Shown here piece by piece: positions 46,904-54,330 of a stretch of DNA of 54,330 bases. The DNA is from Candidatus Latescibacterota bacterium (GTDB taxonomy: Bacteria > Latescibacterota > UBA2968 > UBA8231). The position numbers and the translations under genes were made by a program. Numbering within the stretch: the stretch's first letter is position 1; every line of letters begins with the position of its first letter. The stretch is taken from contig JAJDTN010000033.1 in assembly GCA_022827165.1 (NCBI GenBank), positions 1 to 54,330 of the forward strand. Reading direction: 5' to 3'. Below the pieces are notes generated by a model. That model worked only from the letters and a program-made list of their open reading frames with translations. It searched no databases and was not told the DNA's origin.

Positions 46904-49515
46904 TGCGCGGGATTCCGAAGTGGATGGTCGTGTCGGGCCTGCTGGCGGGGATCGCCGCCGCGGGCGCGGAGCCGGCCGCGGCCGAGGCGTCGGCGGAGAT
47001 CGCGGGCCGGGTGATCGACGCGGAGACGGGGGAGCCGGCGGCCGACGCGCCGGCGGAGATCACGGGACCGATGATCGACGGGGTGACCGGCCAACCGGCG
47101 GCCGGGAGGGGGGCGCCGGGGCAGATCTGCGGAGCGGTGACGGACAAGGAGTCGGGACAGCCGGTCCCCGGGGGTCTGGTAGGCCTCGAGCGGGAGGGTG
47201 GGCGGACCCGCAAGGCCGTCACCGGCAGGGACGGGTCCTTCTGCCTCGACGATGTGGCCCCCGGCGGCTTGCGCCTCACCGTGAGCCTCATGGGCTACTT
47301 CTCCCACCTCGAGGAGATCACCCTGGCTCCCGGAGCGGCCCTCGACCTGGAGATCGCCCTGCGCAGCGATCCCATCCAGCTGGCCCCGGTGGAGATCCTC
47401 GGCGAACCGCCGCTGGTCAGCCGGAAGCGCACGGGAACGGTGTCGAAGCTGCCGCCGCGGACGGTGGAGCTGATCAAGCCCGTGGGCACGCAGGAGCTGC
47501 TGGAGCTGCTGCCCGGCATCAACGGCTACGCCGACGACGGCTTCGGCAACTCGCGCCTGAGCATCGGCATCCGGGGGCTCAACCCCCGCCGCAGCTCGCG
47601 GGTGCTGATCCTCGAGGACGGCGTGCCGATCCAGCCGGCGGTCTACGTCTATCCCAACGCCTACTACAACCCGCCGTCGGAGCGCATCGACGCCATGGAG
47701 GTGGTCAAGGGGAGCTCGGCGGTCCGCTTCGGCCCCCAGACGATGGGCGGGGTGATCAACTACACCACACGCAGACCCGACGGCACCCGGGGGATGGTCA
47801 ACCAGGTCGCCGCGGGAGGCAACGGCTACTACGGCCTCTACTCCGAGTGGCGCGGCCTCGGCGGCGGGCGGACCGCCTCCGACGCGCAGCTGCTCTACAA
47901 GCATGGCAACGGCTTCCGCGACAACAACACCTTCGACCAGCTCAACGGCACGGTGAAGACCCAGGTCCGCCTGAGCGGTCGCAAGGTGCTCTACCTGAAG
48001 CTCAACGGGAACCTCGAGAAGTCGAACGCCACCTACACGGGCCTGACGGAGTACTCCTTCCGCACCGACCCCGCCTTCAATCCCAAGGAGGACGACGTCT
48101 TCGACGTCCGGCGGGCCTCCCTCGACCTGATGTACACCAGCCGGATCACCCCGGACCTGACCGGCAACACCACCCTCTACCTGAACGCCTTCGACCGCCG
48201 CTGGTGGCGCGAGGACGACATCTTCGTGCGCGCTTCGGCCCTGGAGACGGGGGATCTGACGCCGGTGCCCTACTACCAGAGCGGGGATCTCGTGCGGGTC
48301 GGCGGCGGCGCCGGCAACTTCGGCATCCTGCGGACCTTCTACGTCGGCGGCGCCGCCCAGGACTACACCCTGCGGCACACCCTCGCCGGCGGTGCGGCCC
48401 GGGCCGAGGCCGGGGTCCGCGCCCACTGGGAGCGCTTCGTCGACGACCGCAAGATCGGCGGCGCGCCCGGCGCCCGGGAGGGCGTCTACTACACCGGCAC
48501 TCCGGGGGATCCCGGCGACCCGGTGAAGGTCGTCGGCCAGAGCCACCACTACGAGACCGCCGCCCTCGCCCTCTACGCCAGGGAGCGGGTCGAGTGGGGC
48601 CGCTGGACCCTCTCCCCGGGCGCGCGCTTCGAGATCTTCGAGCAGGAGCGGGTCGACCGGCTGCGCGGCGCCATCCTGGCCGACAAGCTGTCGTGGGTGC
48701 TGCTGCCCGGCCTCGGCGTCAACTACCAGCGCGGCAGCGTCAACCTCTTCGCCGGCGTCCACCGCGGCTACACCCCGCCGTCGAGCGGGGCGTTGAAGAT
48801 CACCAACTTCGGGCAGGACGCCGGCGCCGGCGGGCTGGACCTGAAGCCGGAGAAGAGCTGGAACCTGGAGGCCGGCCTGCGTTCCCGGGGTCCGGCCCTC
48901 ACCGTGGAGGCCTGCGCCTTCCTGCTGCGGGTCGAGGACCTCGTGGCCGCCGGGCGGGGAACGGCCTTCAGGAACCTGGGCGAGGTGGAGACCTACGGCC
49001 TGGAGACGGCCCTGGCCCTGCACGCCTCCAGGTTGGGGCCGGTCCTGCCGGACCTCCACCTCGCCCACACCTGGCTCCAGACCCGGGTCCGCAACGGCCG
49101 CGTCACCTCGGCCACTCGGGCCGGCGATGTGGAGGTGGACATCTCCGGAAACGAGCTGCCGTACGCGCCGCCCCACACCCTGACCGTGAGCCTGGTGAAG
49201 GAGACGCGGGGCCTGCGCCTGCGGACCGACGTGCGCTTCGTCGACGACGTCTTCACCGACTTCGAGAACATCGACCGCACCTTCAACCGCGGCGACACCG
49301 GACCGATCCCCGCCTACTCCATCGTCAACGCCAGCGCCGACTACGCCTTCGCCCCGCGCTGGAGCGCCTTCGTCACCGCCAAGAACCTGCTCGACGAGGT
49401 CTACATCGGATCGAGGCTGCACTCCCACGCCGGCCAGCCCCAGGCCGACCTCAGCTCGGGCATCCTCGTGGGGCCGCGGCGCCAGCTGACCGCCGGCATC
49501 CGCCGCGGCCTGTGA
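46903..49515 (+). CDS. TonB-dependent receptor (FecA-like)
   Basis: The 870-residue outer-membrane receptor has a signal peptide, then a carboxypeptidase-regulatory-like domain ending near residue 160 (RDGSFCLDDVAPGGLRLTVS). The plug has ELLELLPGINGYADDGFGNSRLSIGIRGLNPRRSSRVLILEDGVP and VVKGSSAVRFGPQTMGGVINYTTRRP, quoted as two segments. The barrel shows late motifs LKPEKSWNLEAGLRS and AKNLLDEVYIGSRLH, typical of siderophore/FecA-type receptors. The opening of the regulatory domain is repeated three times in degenerate form (about residues 28-88). It sits between a small lipoprotein and a DUF4856 lipoprotein, a context common in iron or heme uptake. Confidence 0.9.
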   Translation: MRGIPKWMVVSGLLAGIAAAGAEPAAAEASAEIAGRVIDAETGEPAADAPAEITGPMIDGVTGQPAAGRGAPGQICGAVTDKESGQPVPGGLVGLEREGGRTRKAVTGRDGSFCLDDVAPGGLRLTVSLMGYFSHLEEITLAPGAALDLEIALRSDPIQLAPVEILGEPPLVSRKRTGTVSKLPPRTVELIKPVGTQELLELLPGINGYADDGFGNSRLSIGIRGLNPRRSSRVLILEDGVPIQPAVYVYPNAYYNPPSERIDAMEVVKGSSAVRFGPQTMGGVINYTTRRPDGTRGMVNQVAAGGNGYYGLYSEWRGLGGGRTASDAQLLYKHGNGFRDNNTFDQLNGTVKTQVRLSGRKVLYLKLNGNLEKSNATYTGLTEYSFRTDPAFNPKEDDVFDVRRASLDLMYTSRITPDLTGNTTLYLNAFDRRWWREDDIFVRASALETGDLTPVPYYQSGDLVRVGGGAGNFGILRTFYVGGAAQDYTLRHTLAGGAARAEAGVRAHWERFVDDRKIGGAPGAREGVYYTGTPGDPGDPVKVVGQSHHYETAALALYARERVEWGRWTLSPGARFEIFEQERVDRLRGAILADKLSWVLLPGLGVNYQRGSVNLFAGVHRGYTPPSSGALKITNFGQDAGAGGLDLKPEKSWNLEAGLRSRGPALTVEACAFLLRVEDLVAAGRGTAFRNLGEVETYGLETALALHASRLGPVLPDLHLAHTWLQTRVRNGRVTSATRAGDVEVDISGNELPYAPPHTLTVSLVKETRGLRLRTDVRFVDDVFTDFENIDRTFNRGDTGPIPAYSIVNASADYAFAPRWSAFVTAKNLLDEVYIGSRLHSHAGQPQADLSSGILVGPRRQLTAGIRRGL

Positions 49516-49547
49516 TCCCCCAACTCTTCGCACAAAGGAAACCGGAC

Positions 49548-50852
49548 ATGCGAATCCCGAGGTCCATCCCACTCCTCGCCGCCGCCCTGCTCTTCGCCTG
49601 CGGCGGCGACGACGATTCCAATCCCGTCAACGGCAACGGCGACAAGGCCGTCGAGGCGATCGACGTCCCTTCCGCCTACGTCTTCGACAGCCGCTTCACC
49701 GAGGGCGAGAGCAGCGTCGCCTACTCGGGCCAGACGGTGCGCAACCTGCTGCTGCAGGACCTGAAGATCCTCACCGACAGCGTCGGCAAGGACGGCGCTC
49801 AGCCGGTCTCGGTGCAGGAGATGCTCGACCTCTACGCCTACGACGACGCCCTCGACCTGGAATCCCGGACGACCACGGGCGATCGGCCCGCCCTGGAGAG
49901 CCGGTACTCGTCGATCTCCACGGGCAAGAACCTGGTGGGCAAGATCTCGGGTGACGCGGTCATCGGCTACGGCAAGACCGCCGACGAGCTGGTGCGCGGG
50001 TGGTTCGAGGTGATCGCCGCCAACTCGCAGGACGCCGGCAAGCTCGGCACGCCGGCGGCCTACACCGACGAGAACGGGGTCGATCTGAGCCAGATGGTCA
50101 ACAAGGTGCTCATCGGCGCCGTGCCCTACTACCAGGCCACCGGGGTCTACCTGGCGGGGCTGCTCGACCGCGGCAACGGCGAGCCCCACGGCGAGGGCAA
50201 GGCCTACACCTCCATGGAGCACGGCTGGGACGAGGCCTTCGGCTACTTCGGCGCGGCCCGGGACTACGCCCGTTACACGGATGCCAGACTCGCCGGCTCG
50301 GTGGGCGACTACACCTTCGACTCCAACGGCGACGGCCGCATCGACTTCCAGTCGGAGTACAACTTCGGCCTGTCGCGCAACGCCGGGAAGCGCGACAGGG
50401 GCGGCACCGGCGTCGACTTCAGCGGCGACATCTTCGCCGCCTTCCTGGCGGGGCGGACCCTGATCGTCAACCAGGGATCGGAGGGGGAGATCGCCGCCGA
50501 GCGGGAGGCCGCGGCCAACGGCATGGAGAAGGTCATCGCCGCCACGGTGGTGCACTACATCAACGACACCCTGAGCGACATGGCCGCCCTCGGCACGGAT
50601 GACGAGAGCAGGGTCGACCTGAACAAGCACTGGGCCGAGATGAAGGGATACACCGTCGCCCTCCAGTACAACCCCTTCGCCCTGATCAGCCACGGCCAGC
50701 TCGAGGAGCTGCACGGGATCATGGGAGAGGCGCCCTCGTACGACGCGCCGGGATCCGCTGCCTACGACGAGACCGTGCGCCGGTACGGGCGCGCCAAGGA
50801 AATCTTCCAGGCGGCGTACGGGTTCTCCGACGCCAACATGGCCAACTGGTAG
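49548..50852 (+). CDS. DUF4856-family lipoprotein
   Basis: The 434-residue precursor has a lipoprotein signal (LLAAALLFAC, then GGDDDSNP). The body reads VPSAYVFDSRFTEGESSVAYSGQTVR, LNLDDLLKIL-like LLQDLKILTDSVG, HGWDEAFGYFGAARDYARY and LNKHWAEMKGYTVALQYNP. This agrees with DUF4856 proteins, which are imelysin-like, mostly helical and found beside TonB receptors and iron-uptake genes in Bacteroidota-like bacteria. The GxHxxE-type motif of imelysins is not evident, although HGWDEAFGYFG is reminiscent. It likely binds iron or an iron complex at the outer-membrane surface and hands it to the receptor upstream. Confidence 0.8.
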   Translation: MRIPRSIPLLAAALLFACGGDDDSNPVNGNGDKAVEAIDVPSAYVFDSRFTEGESSVAYSGQTVRNLLLQDLKILTDSVGKDGAQPVSVQEMLDLYAYDDALDLESRTTTGDRPALESRYSSISTGKNLVGKISGDAVIGYGKTADELVRGWFEVIAANSQDAGKLGTPAAYTDENGVDLSQMVNKVLIGAVPYYQATGVYLAGLLDRGNGEPHGEGKAYTSMEHGWDEAFGYFGAARDYARYTDARLAGSVGDYTFDSNGDGRIDFQSEYNFGLSRNAGKRDRGGTGVDFSGDIFAAFLAGRTLIVNQGSEGEIAAEREAAANGMEKVIAATVVHYINDTLSDMAALGTDDESRVDLNKHWAEMKGYTVALQYNPFALISHGQLEELHGIMGEAPSYDAPGSAAYDETVRRYGRAKEIFQAAYGFSDANMANW

Positions 50853-50862
50853 GGGCCTCCGG

Positions 50863-52269
50863 ATGGCGCCGGGCACCCCCGTGAGCGAAGGCAGAGCATG
50901 GGGCGCGCTGCTGGTCCTGTGCGTCGCATCGCGGCTGCTCGGCGCCATCTACTACATCGAGGACCTGGACAGCCTGCGCTTCGCCCTCGGCGTCGTCGAC
51001 TTCGACGTCGCCCGGCTGCAGCCGCACTTCCCGGCCTACCCGGTCTTCTGCTTCGCCGCCAAGGCGATCTACGCCCTCACCGGGCGCTACGCCGTGGCCT
51101 TCGCGGTGCTGGGGGGCCTGTCCACATTCGCGATCCTGTTCTTCGCCCTCGGTCTGGCGCGGATCAGGCTCACCACGCCCCCGGGCCTGATCGCCGCCTT
51201 CCTGGTGTTCTTCAACCCGCTGCTGTGGCTGATGAGCAACCGCTGGATGCCCGATGCCATGGGGCTCGCGTGCGCCCTGGGCGTCCTCTGGTGCATGGGG
51301 CGGCCGGAGCGCGGCCGGGCGGCATGGGGATCGTTCCTGGCGGGTCTCACCCTCGGCGTGCGGCTGTCCTGCGCGCCCCTGGTGCTGCCGGCGTTGTTGC
51401 TGCGGCTGAGGGAACGGGGCCGGCGGCTGCGACTCCTCGGCGCCGGCGCAGCGGGGGCGGCCCTGTGGCTGGTCCCGCTGATCGCCGTCACCGGCTGGCC
51501 GGAGCTGGTGCAGGCGGCCCTGGCGCAGACCCGGGGCCACTTCACCGACTTCGGCGGCACCCTCTCCACCGAGCCCGGGTTCCTGCAGCGGTGGGCGGCG
51601 ATCTTCCGGAGCCTGTGGGCCGACGGCTTCGGACTCTATTGGCCGGGGCGCCACTGGGCGACGGCCTGCACCACCGTGGCCCTCGTCGGCGTTCTGGCGG
51701 CCGGCTGGCGCGGTGTGGCGCAGCGGGTGAGCCCCTCCACCCTTCTGAGCGCGCCCTTCCTCGGCTGCCTCCTCTACCTGGGCTGGATCCTCCTCTTCCA
51801 GAACGTGCTCCACAAGAGCCGGCACGTGCTGCCGCTGCTGCCCTTCCTGGCTCTCGTTCCGGCCTTTGCCGGCGACTGGATCATCAGGGAGGGCGCCAGG
51901 TGGTCGCGGCTGGTCCTCGCCCTCTTCCTCTGTTGCTACGGGTACGTGACCGTGCACCTGGTGGCGCAGCACCGGAGCCCGACGGCCATCGCCCAGGTCC
52001 ACCGCTACCTAACGGACCGCGAGACCGGCGGCCTTCGCGTCGCGTCGGTGCCGCTGATCAAGTACTACCTGTCCTCCCAGGGGCTGGAGGCCGAGTATCT
52101 CTCCGTCGAGAGCCCGGAGGACCTGCGCGCCGTCGGGGCGAACGTCGGAGGGGATCTTGTGGCCATCGGCAGCCCGCTGCCCGACCGCGAGCCGAAGGCG
52201 GTCCGGACCTTCTACCACAACCCCTACGTCAACCGGCTTTGGCCGGAGCTGACGGTGTATGAGTACTGA
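50863..52269 (+). CDS. GT39-like polytopic glycosyltransferase
   Basis: The 468-residue membrane protein has about ten hydrophobic helices. The first periplasmic loop carries acidic residues (YYIEDLDSLRFA) as in dolichyl/polyprenyl-phosphate sugar transferases of the GT39/GT-C class. MSNRWMPDAMGLACALG is another typical segment. The C-terminal 90 residues are soluble (LIKYYLSSQGLEAEYLS). Such enzymes transfer sugars from lipid carriers to proteins or lipids on the periplasmic side. The start is ATG 50863, but an in-frame GTG at 50881 is possible. Its end overlaps the flavoprotein gene by 11 bp, linking both to surface-glycan synthesis. Confidence 0.75.
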   Translation: MAPGTPVSEGRAWGALLVLCVASRLLGAIYYIEDLDSLRFALGVVDFDVARLQPHFPAYPVFCFAAKAIYALTGRYAVAFAVLGGLSTFAILFFALGLARIRLTTPPGLIAAFLVFFNPLLWLMSNRWMPDAMGLACALGVLWCMGRPERGRAAWGSFLAGLTLGVRLSCAPLVLPALLLRLRERGRRLRLLGAGAAGAALWLVPLIAVTGWPELVQAALAQTRGHFTDFGGTLSTEPGFLQRWAAIFRSLWADGFGLYWPGRHWATACTTVALVGVLAAGWRGVAQRVSPSTLLSAPFLGCLLYLGWILLFQNVLHKSRHVLPLLPFLALVPAFAGDWIIREGARWSRLVLALFLCCYGYVTVHLVAQHRSPTAIAQVHRYLTDRETGGLRVASVPLIKYYLSSQGLEAEYLSVESPEDLRAVGANVGGDLVAIGSPLPDREPKAVRTFYHNPYVNRLWPELTVYEY

Positions 52270-53653
52270 GACTGAGTCCCGTGGCGCCGGCATCCACATC
52301 CTCGGCGGGGGACCGGCCGGCCTCGCCGCGGGCTACCACGCCGCCAAGAGGGGCCTGGACTTCGTGGTCCTCGAAGCGGGGTCCCGGCCGGGAGGCAACT
52401 GCCGCACCCTGCGCCTTGGGGAGTTCCTCTTCGACACCGGCGCCCACCGCCTCCACGACAAGGACCCGGAGGTCACCAGCGAGATCAGGGCCCTCCTCAA
52501 GGGAGAGCTCTTCGAGGTCCGGGCGCCGAGCCAGATCTTCCACGAGGGCCGGTACTTCCGCTTCCCTCTGCAGCTGGGCAGCCTGATCCGGGGGCTCGAC
52601 CGGCGGACCCTGGTGAGGATCGCCGCCGAGAGCCTGCGGCCGCGGCCCCGGAAGAGACCCGGGAGCTTCGGTGAGTTCGCCGTGCATCAGTACGGCCCGA
52701 CCCTCGCGGGCCTGTTCCTGCTCAACTACTCGCGGAAGTTGTGGGGGACGGACCCTTTCCGGCTCTCCACGGAGGTCTCGGGCGGGCGCATGAAGGGACT
52801 GGACCTGGCCGGTTTCCTGCGCGAGACCCTATTGGGCAGGGCCCGCCGCGCGAGTCACCTGGACGGCTCCTTCCTGTACCCCCGGCACGGGTTCGGCGCC
52901 ATCGTCGACGGCATGAGCGAGGCCATCGGCGCCCGGCGGATCCGCCTCGACAGCCGGGTGACGCGGATCATGCACTCAGGGGGGCGGATCGACCGGGTCG
53001 TCGTCAACGGCGGCGAGGAGGTCGAGGTCTCCACCGTGGTCAACACCCTGCCCCTGACGCTCTCGGCGAAGATCCTCGATCCGCCGCCGCCTCCGGAGGT
53101 GCTGGCCGCGGCCGACGCCGTGCGATACCGCAACCTGATCCTGTGCGTGTTCTGCCTGGACCGGCCCTCCTTCTCGCCCAACGCCTCCCTCTACTTCCCC
53201 GGCGAGGAGTTCCCCTTCACGCGCCTCTACGAACCGAGGAACCGCAGCCGGCACATGGCCCCGGAGGGACAAACGGCCATCGTCCTGGAGACGCCCTGTT
53301 TCCCGGAAGACCGGGTGTGGAACCTGCCGGTAGAGGAGCTGCGCCGCGGGGCATGGCAGGCCCTGCGGCGGGTGAAGCCGCTCCGAGAAGGCGAGGTCCT
53401 GCGCTTCTCGGTGCTCAAGCTGCCCTTTGCCTATCCCGTGCTCGAGGCGGGACTGGCGGGGCAGGTGGAACTCCTCGTCGACTACTTCCGGAGCTTCGAG
53501 AACCTGCACCTGACGGGGCGGAGCTCCATGTTCCGCTACGTGCATCTCCACGATCTGTTCAGGGAGGGGAGGGAGCTGGTGGGCTGCCTCTCCGGAGCTG
53601 CGAGACGGCACCCCCGGGTATCCCGGCAGGATTCATCTGTGTACACTCCCTGA
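52259..53653 (+). CDS. FAD-dependent UDP-galactopyranose-mutase/amine-oxidase-like protein
   Basis: The 464-residue flavoprotein has a dinucleotide fold IHILGGGPAGLAAGYHAAKR with the ribose-binding Glu (VVLEAGSRPGGNC) and FDTGAHRLHDKDPEV. Later come FLYPRHGFGAIVDGMSEAIG and LTGRSSMFRYVHLHDLFREG, which correspond to the C-terminal FAD contacts of UDP-galactopyranose mutase and protoporphyrinogen-oxidase-like proteins. The final 30 residues (GCLSGAARRHPRVSRQDSSVYTP) do not look like the family's usual tail and may reflect a late frameshift or divergence. Operon position with a glycosyltransferase favours a nucleotide-sugar or polyprenyl substrate. Confidence 0.8.
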   Translation: MSTETESRGAGIHILGGGPAGLAAGYHAAKRGLDFVVLEAGSRPGGNCRTLRLGEFLFDTGAHRLHDKDPEVTSEIRALLKGELFEVRAPSQIFHEGRYFRFPLQLGSLIRGLDRRTLVRIAAESLRPRPRKRPGSFGEFAVHQYGPTLAGLFLLNYSRKLWGTDPFRLSTEVSGGRMKGLDLAGFLRETLLGRARRASHLDGSFLYPRHGFGAIVDGMSEAIGARRIRLDSRVTRIMHSGGRIDRVVVNGGEEVEVSTVVNTLPLTLSAKILDPPPPPEVLAAADAVRYRNLILCVFCLDRPSFSPNASLYFPGEEFPFTRLYEPRNRSRHMAPEGQTAIVLETPCFPEDRVWNLPVEELRRGAWQALRRVKPLREGEVLRFSVLKLPFAYPVLEAGLAGQVELLVDYFRSFENLHLTGRSSMFRYVHLHDLFREGRELVGCLSGAARRHPRVSRQDSSVYTP

Positions 53654-53679
53654 GTGAAGGTTCAGGGAAAGAGGTACCC

Positions 53680-54228
53680 ATGACGCCCGCCGCCCTGGTC
53701 ACCGCCGACGAGTTGCTGCTGATGAGGGAGGATGGCTATCGCTACGAACTCGTCCGGGGAGAGTTGAGAAAGATGAGTCCAGCCGGCCACCAACACGGCA
53801 GAATCGCGCTCAATCTCACCATCCCCCTGGACCAGTTCGTCCGGGCGAATCAACTCGGTGCCGTATATGCTGCCGGAACCGGCTTCAAACTGGCGGCGGA
53901 CCCCGACGTGGTGCGGGCCCCGGATGTTGCCTTCGTCCGTCGGGACCGGGTCGAGGCGGTGGGCGAGACCGGAGGCTTCTGGCCCGGCGCACCCGACCTT
54001 GCAGCCGAGGTCCTCTCACCCGGGGAAACCTCCGGGGAGGTGGAGGAGAAGATCGCCGACTGGCTCGACGCCGGAACCCGCCTGGTCGTGGTCGTCGATC
54101 CGGAGAACCAGACGGTAACCCTGTACCGCTCGCACGAGGACATCCGCGTCCTGACCAACGACGACGTACTCGAAGGCGGGGAGGTCGTGCCTGACTGGAC
54201 CCTTCCGGTGCGGGATATCTTCCTCTGA
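53680..54228 (+). CDS. Uma2-family (DUF820) PD-(D/E)XK-like protein
   Basis: The 182-residue protein is of the Uma2 type: YRYELVRGELRKMSPAGHQHGRI, GTGFKLAADPDVVRAPDVAFVRRDR and PDLAAEVLSPGETSGEVEEKIADWLDAGTRLVVVVDPENQTV, quoted as segments. The Asp, Glu and Lys of the restriction-endonuclease-like fold lie in APDVAFV, AAEVLSP and EEKIADW. The family is greatly expanded in cyanobacteria and some environmental phyla; no function is established. ATG 53680 is preceded by AAAGAGG. Base composition is slightly less GC-rich than its neighbours, fitting a mobile single gene. Confidence 0.88.
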   Translation: MTPAALVTADELLLMREDGYRYELVRGELRKMSPAGHQHGRIALNLTIPLDQFVRANQLGAVYAAGTGFKLAADPDVVRAPDVAFVRRDRVEAVGETGGFWPGAPDLAAEVLSPGETSGEVEEKIADWLDAGTRLVVVVDPENQTVTLYRSHEDIRVLTNDDVLEGGEVVPDWTLPVRDIFL

Positions 54229-54330
54229 GAAGCGGATCGTCCCTGGCTCCACCCTCCCCGGGGCTGGCAAGCTCACCACGGCATCGCGCTCGCGGAGCAG
54301 CCGTCGCAGGTGCTCCGGGTCCCGCGTGAA
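54229..54330. other. End of window, no supported gene
   Basis: The last 102 bases follow the Uma2 stop. The minus strand is open here (FTRDPEHLRRLLRERDAVV) and looks faintly like the end of a small protein, but its frame continues antisense through the Uma2 gene. No end can be fixed. Nothing on the plus strand has a start. Confidence 0.3.

Noticed and set aside
54016..54330. Minus-strand partial gene at the right edge
   Set aside because: The open frame looks slightly gene-like near 54280-54330, but it continues for over 200 bp antisense through the Uma2 gene, and no end or domain can be fixed.
1..54330. CRISPR arrays, tRNA, rRNA, transposases or integrases
   Set aside because: No regularly spaced identical repeats, no tRNA T-loop/anticodon pattern, no rRNA-like segment and no transposase or integrase protein were found on reading both strands.

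Overview
Organism. The window is very GC-rich (about 70 % by eye) with strong G/C bias at third codon positions. This creates many long false ORFs on the opposite strand. It carries TonB-dependent receptors with carboxypeptidase-regulatory N-termini, a PorV/PorQ-type outer-membrane protein, secreted proteins ending in FlgD/type-IX-like C-terminal domains, two phytanoyl-CoA-type dioxygenases, Gfo/Idh and enolase-superfamily sugar enzymes, a heparinase II/III-like lyase, an M81 protein and a DUF6785-type membrane protein. That mix suggests an uncultured Gram-negative of the Fibrobacterota-Chlorobiota-Bacteroidota superphylum, Latescibacterota-like. The assignment is inferred from gene content only; no rRNA or tRNA is present.

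Layout. 1-3522 (+): tightly coupled sugar/glycoside catabolic operon (C-terminus of a glycoside-hydrolase-like protein, dioxygenase, Gfo/Idh/MocA oxidoreductase, acid-sugar dehydratase). 3486-5735 (-): heparinase II/III-like gene broken by an in-frame TAG. 5873-7933 (+): multi-pass DUF6785-like membrane protein. 8149-14682 (+): three-gene outer-membrane unit of TonB receptor, 825-residue secreted protein with a sorting-like domain, and PorV-like protein, behind a recognisable promoter and ending in a strong hairpin. 14758-16038 (-): exported PLP enzyme. 16284-19552 (+): small membrane subunit, sodium:solute symporter, sulfotransferase-like protein, YbaK-like deacylase.

19591-23417 (-) is an accessory patch. 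It holds a frameshifted AAA-ATPase/PD-(D/E)XK protein coupled to a DUF1778 antitoxin, a VapBC pair, a glycine-zipper protein and an internally deleted DUF1778 remnant. 23415-26359 (-) encodes an exported oligopeptidase B and a dioxygenase. 26430-28726 (+) encodes a MetE-like catalytic-domain protein and a D-threonine-aldolase-like enzyme. 28743-35931 (+) encodes a methyltransferase, O-antigen ligase-like protein, AnmK, amidohydrolase and PreP-like M16 protease. 35949-38159 (-) encodes a lipoprotein and a Tat-exported sulfatase-fold protein. 38433-42042 (+) is a translationally coupled operon of DegT-type enzyme, NAD-dependent epimerase and M81 protein.

42399-45970 (-) holds a glucose/sorbosone dehydrogenase-diheme cytochrome-sorting-domain fusion with a decayed copy of its tail downstream, and an MFS transporter. 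46289-50852 (+) is a probable iron-related operon (small protein, small lipoprotein, TonB receptor, DUF4856 lipoprotein) behind a structured leader that also appears to encode an antisense small RNA. 50863-53653 (+) encodes a GT39-like transferase and a UDP-galactopyranose-mutase-like flavoprotein. 53680-54228 is a Uma2 protein.

How it fits together. Most genes deal with capture, processing and import of sugar polymers or other organic matter across the outer membrane, and with intracellular sugar-acid breakdown. Envelope biogenesis genes are interspersed, plus one toxin-antitoxin patch. The most interesting items are the receptor/sorting-domain/PorV unit, the candidate antisense RNA at 46151-46272, and the DUF1778-ATPase/nuclease pair.
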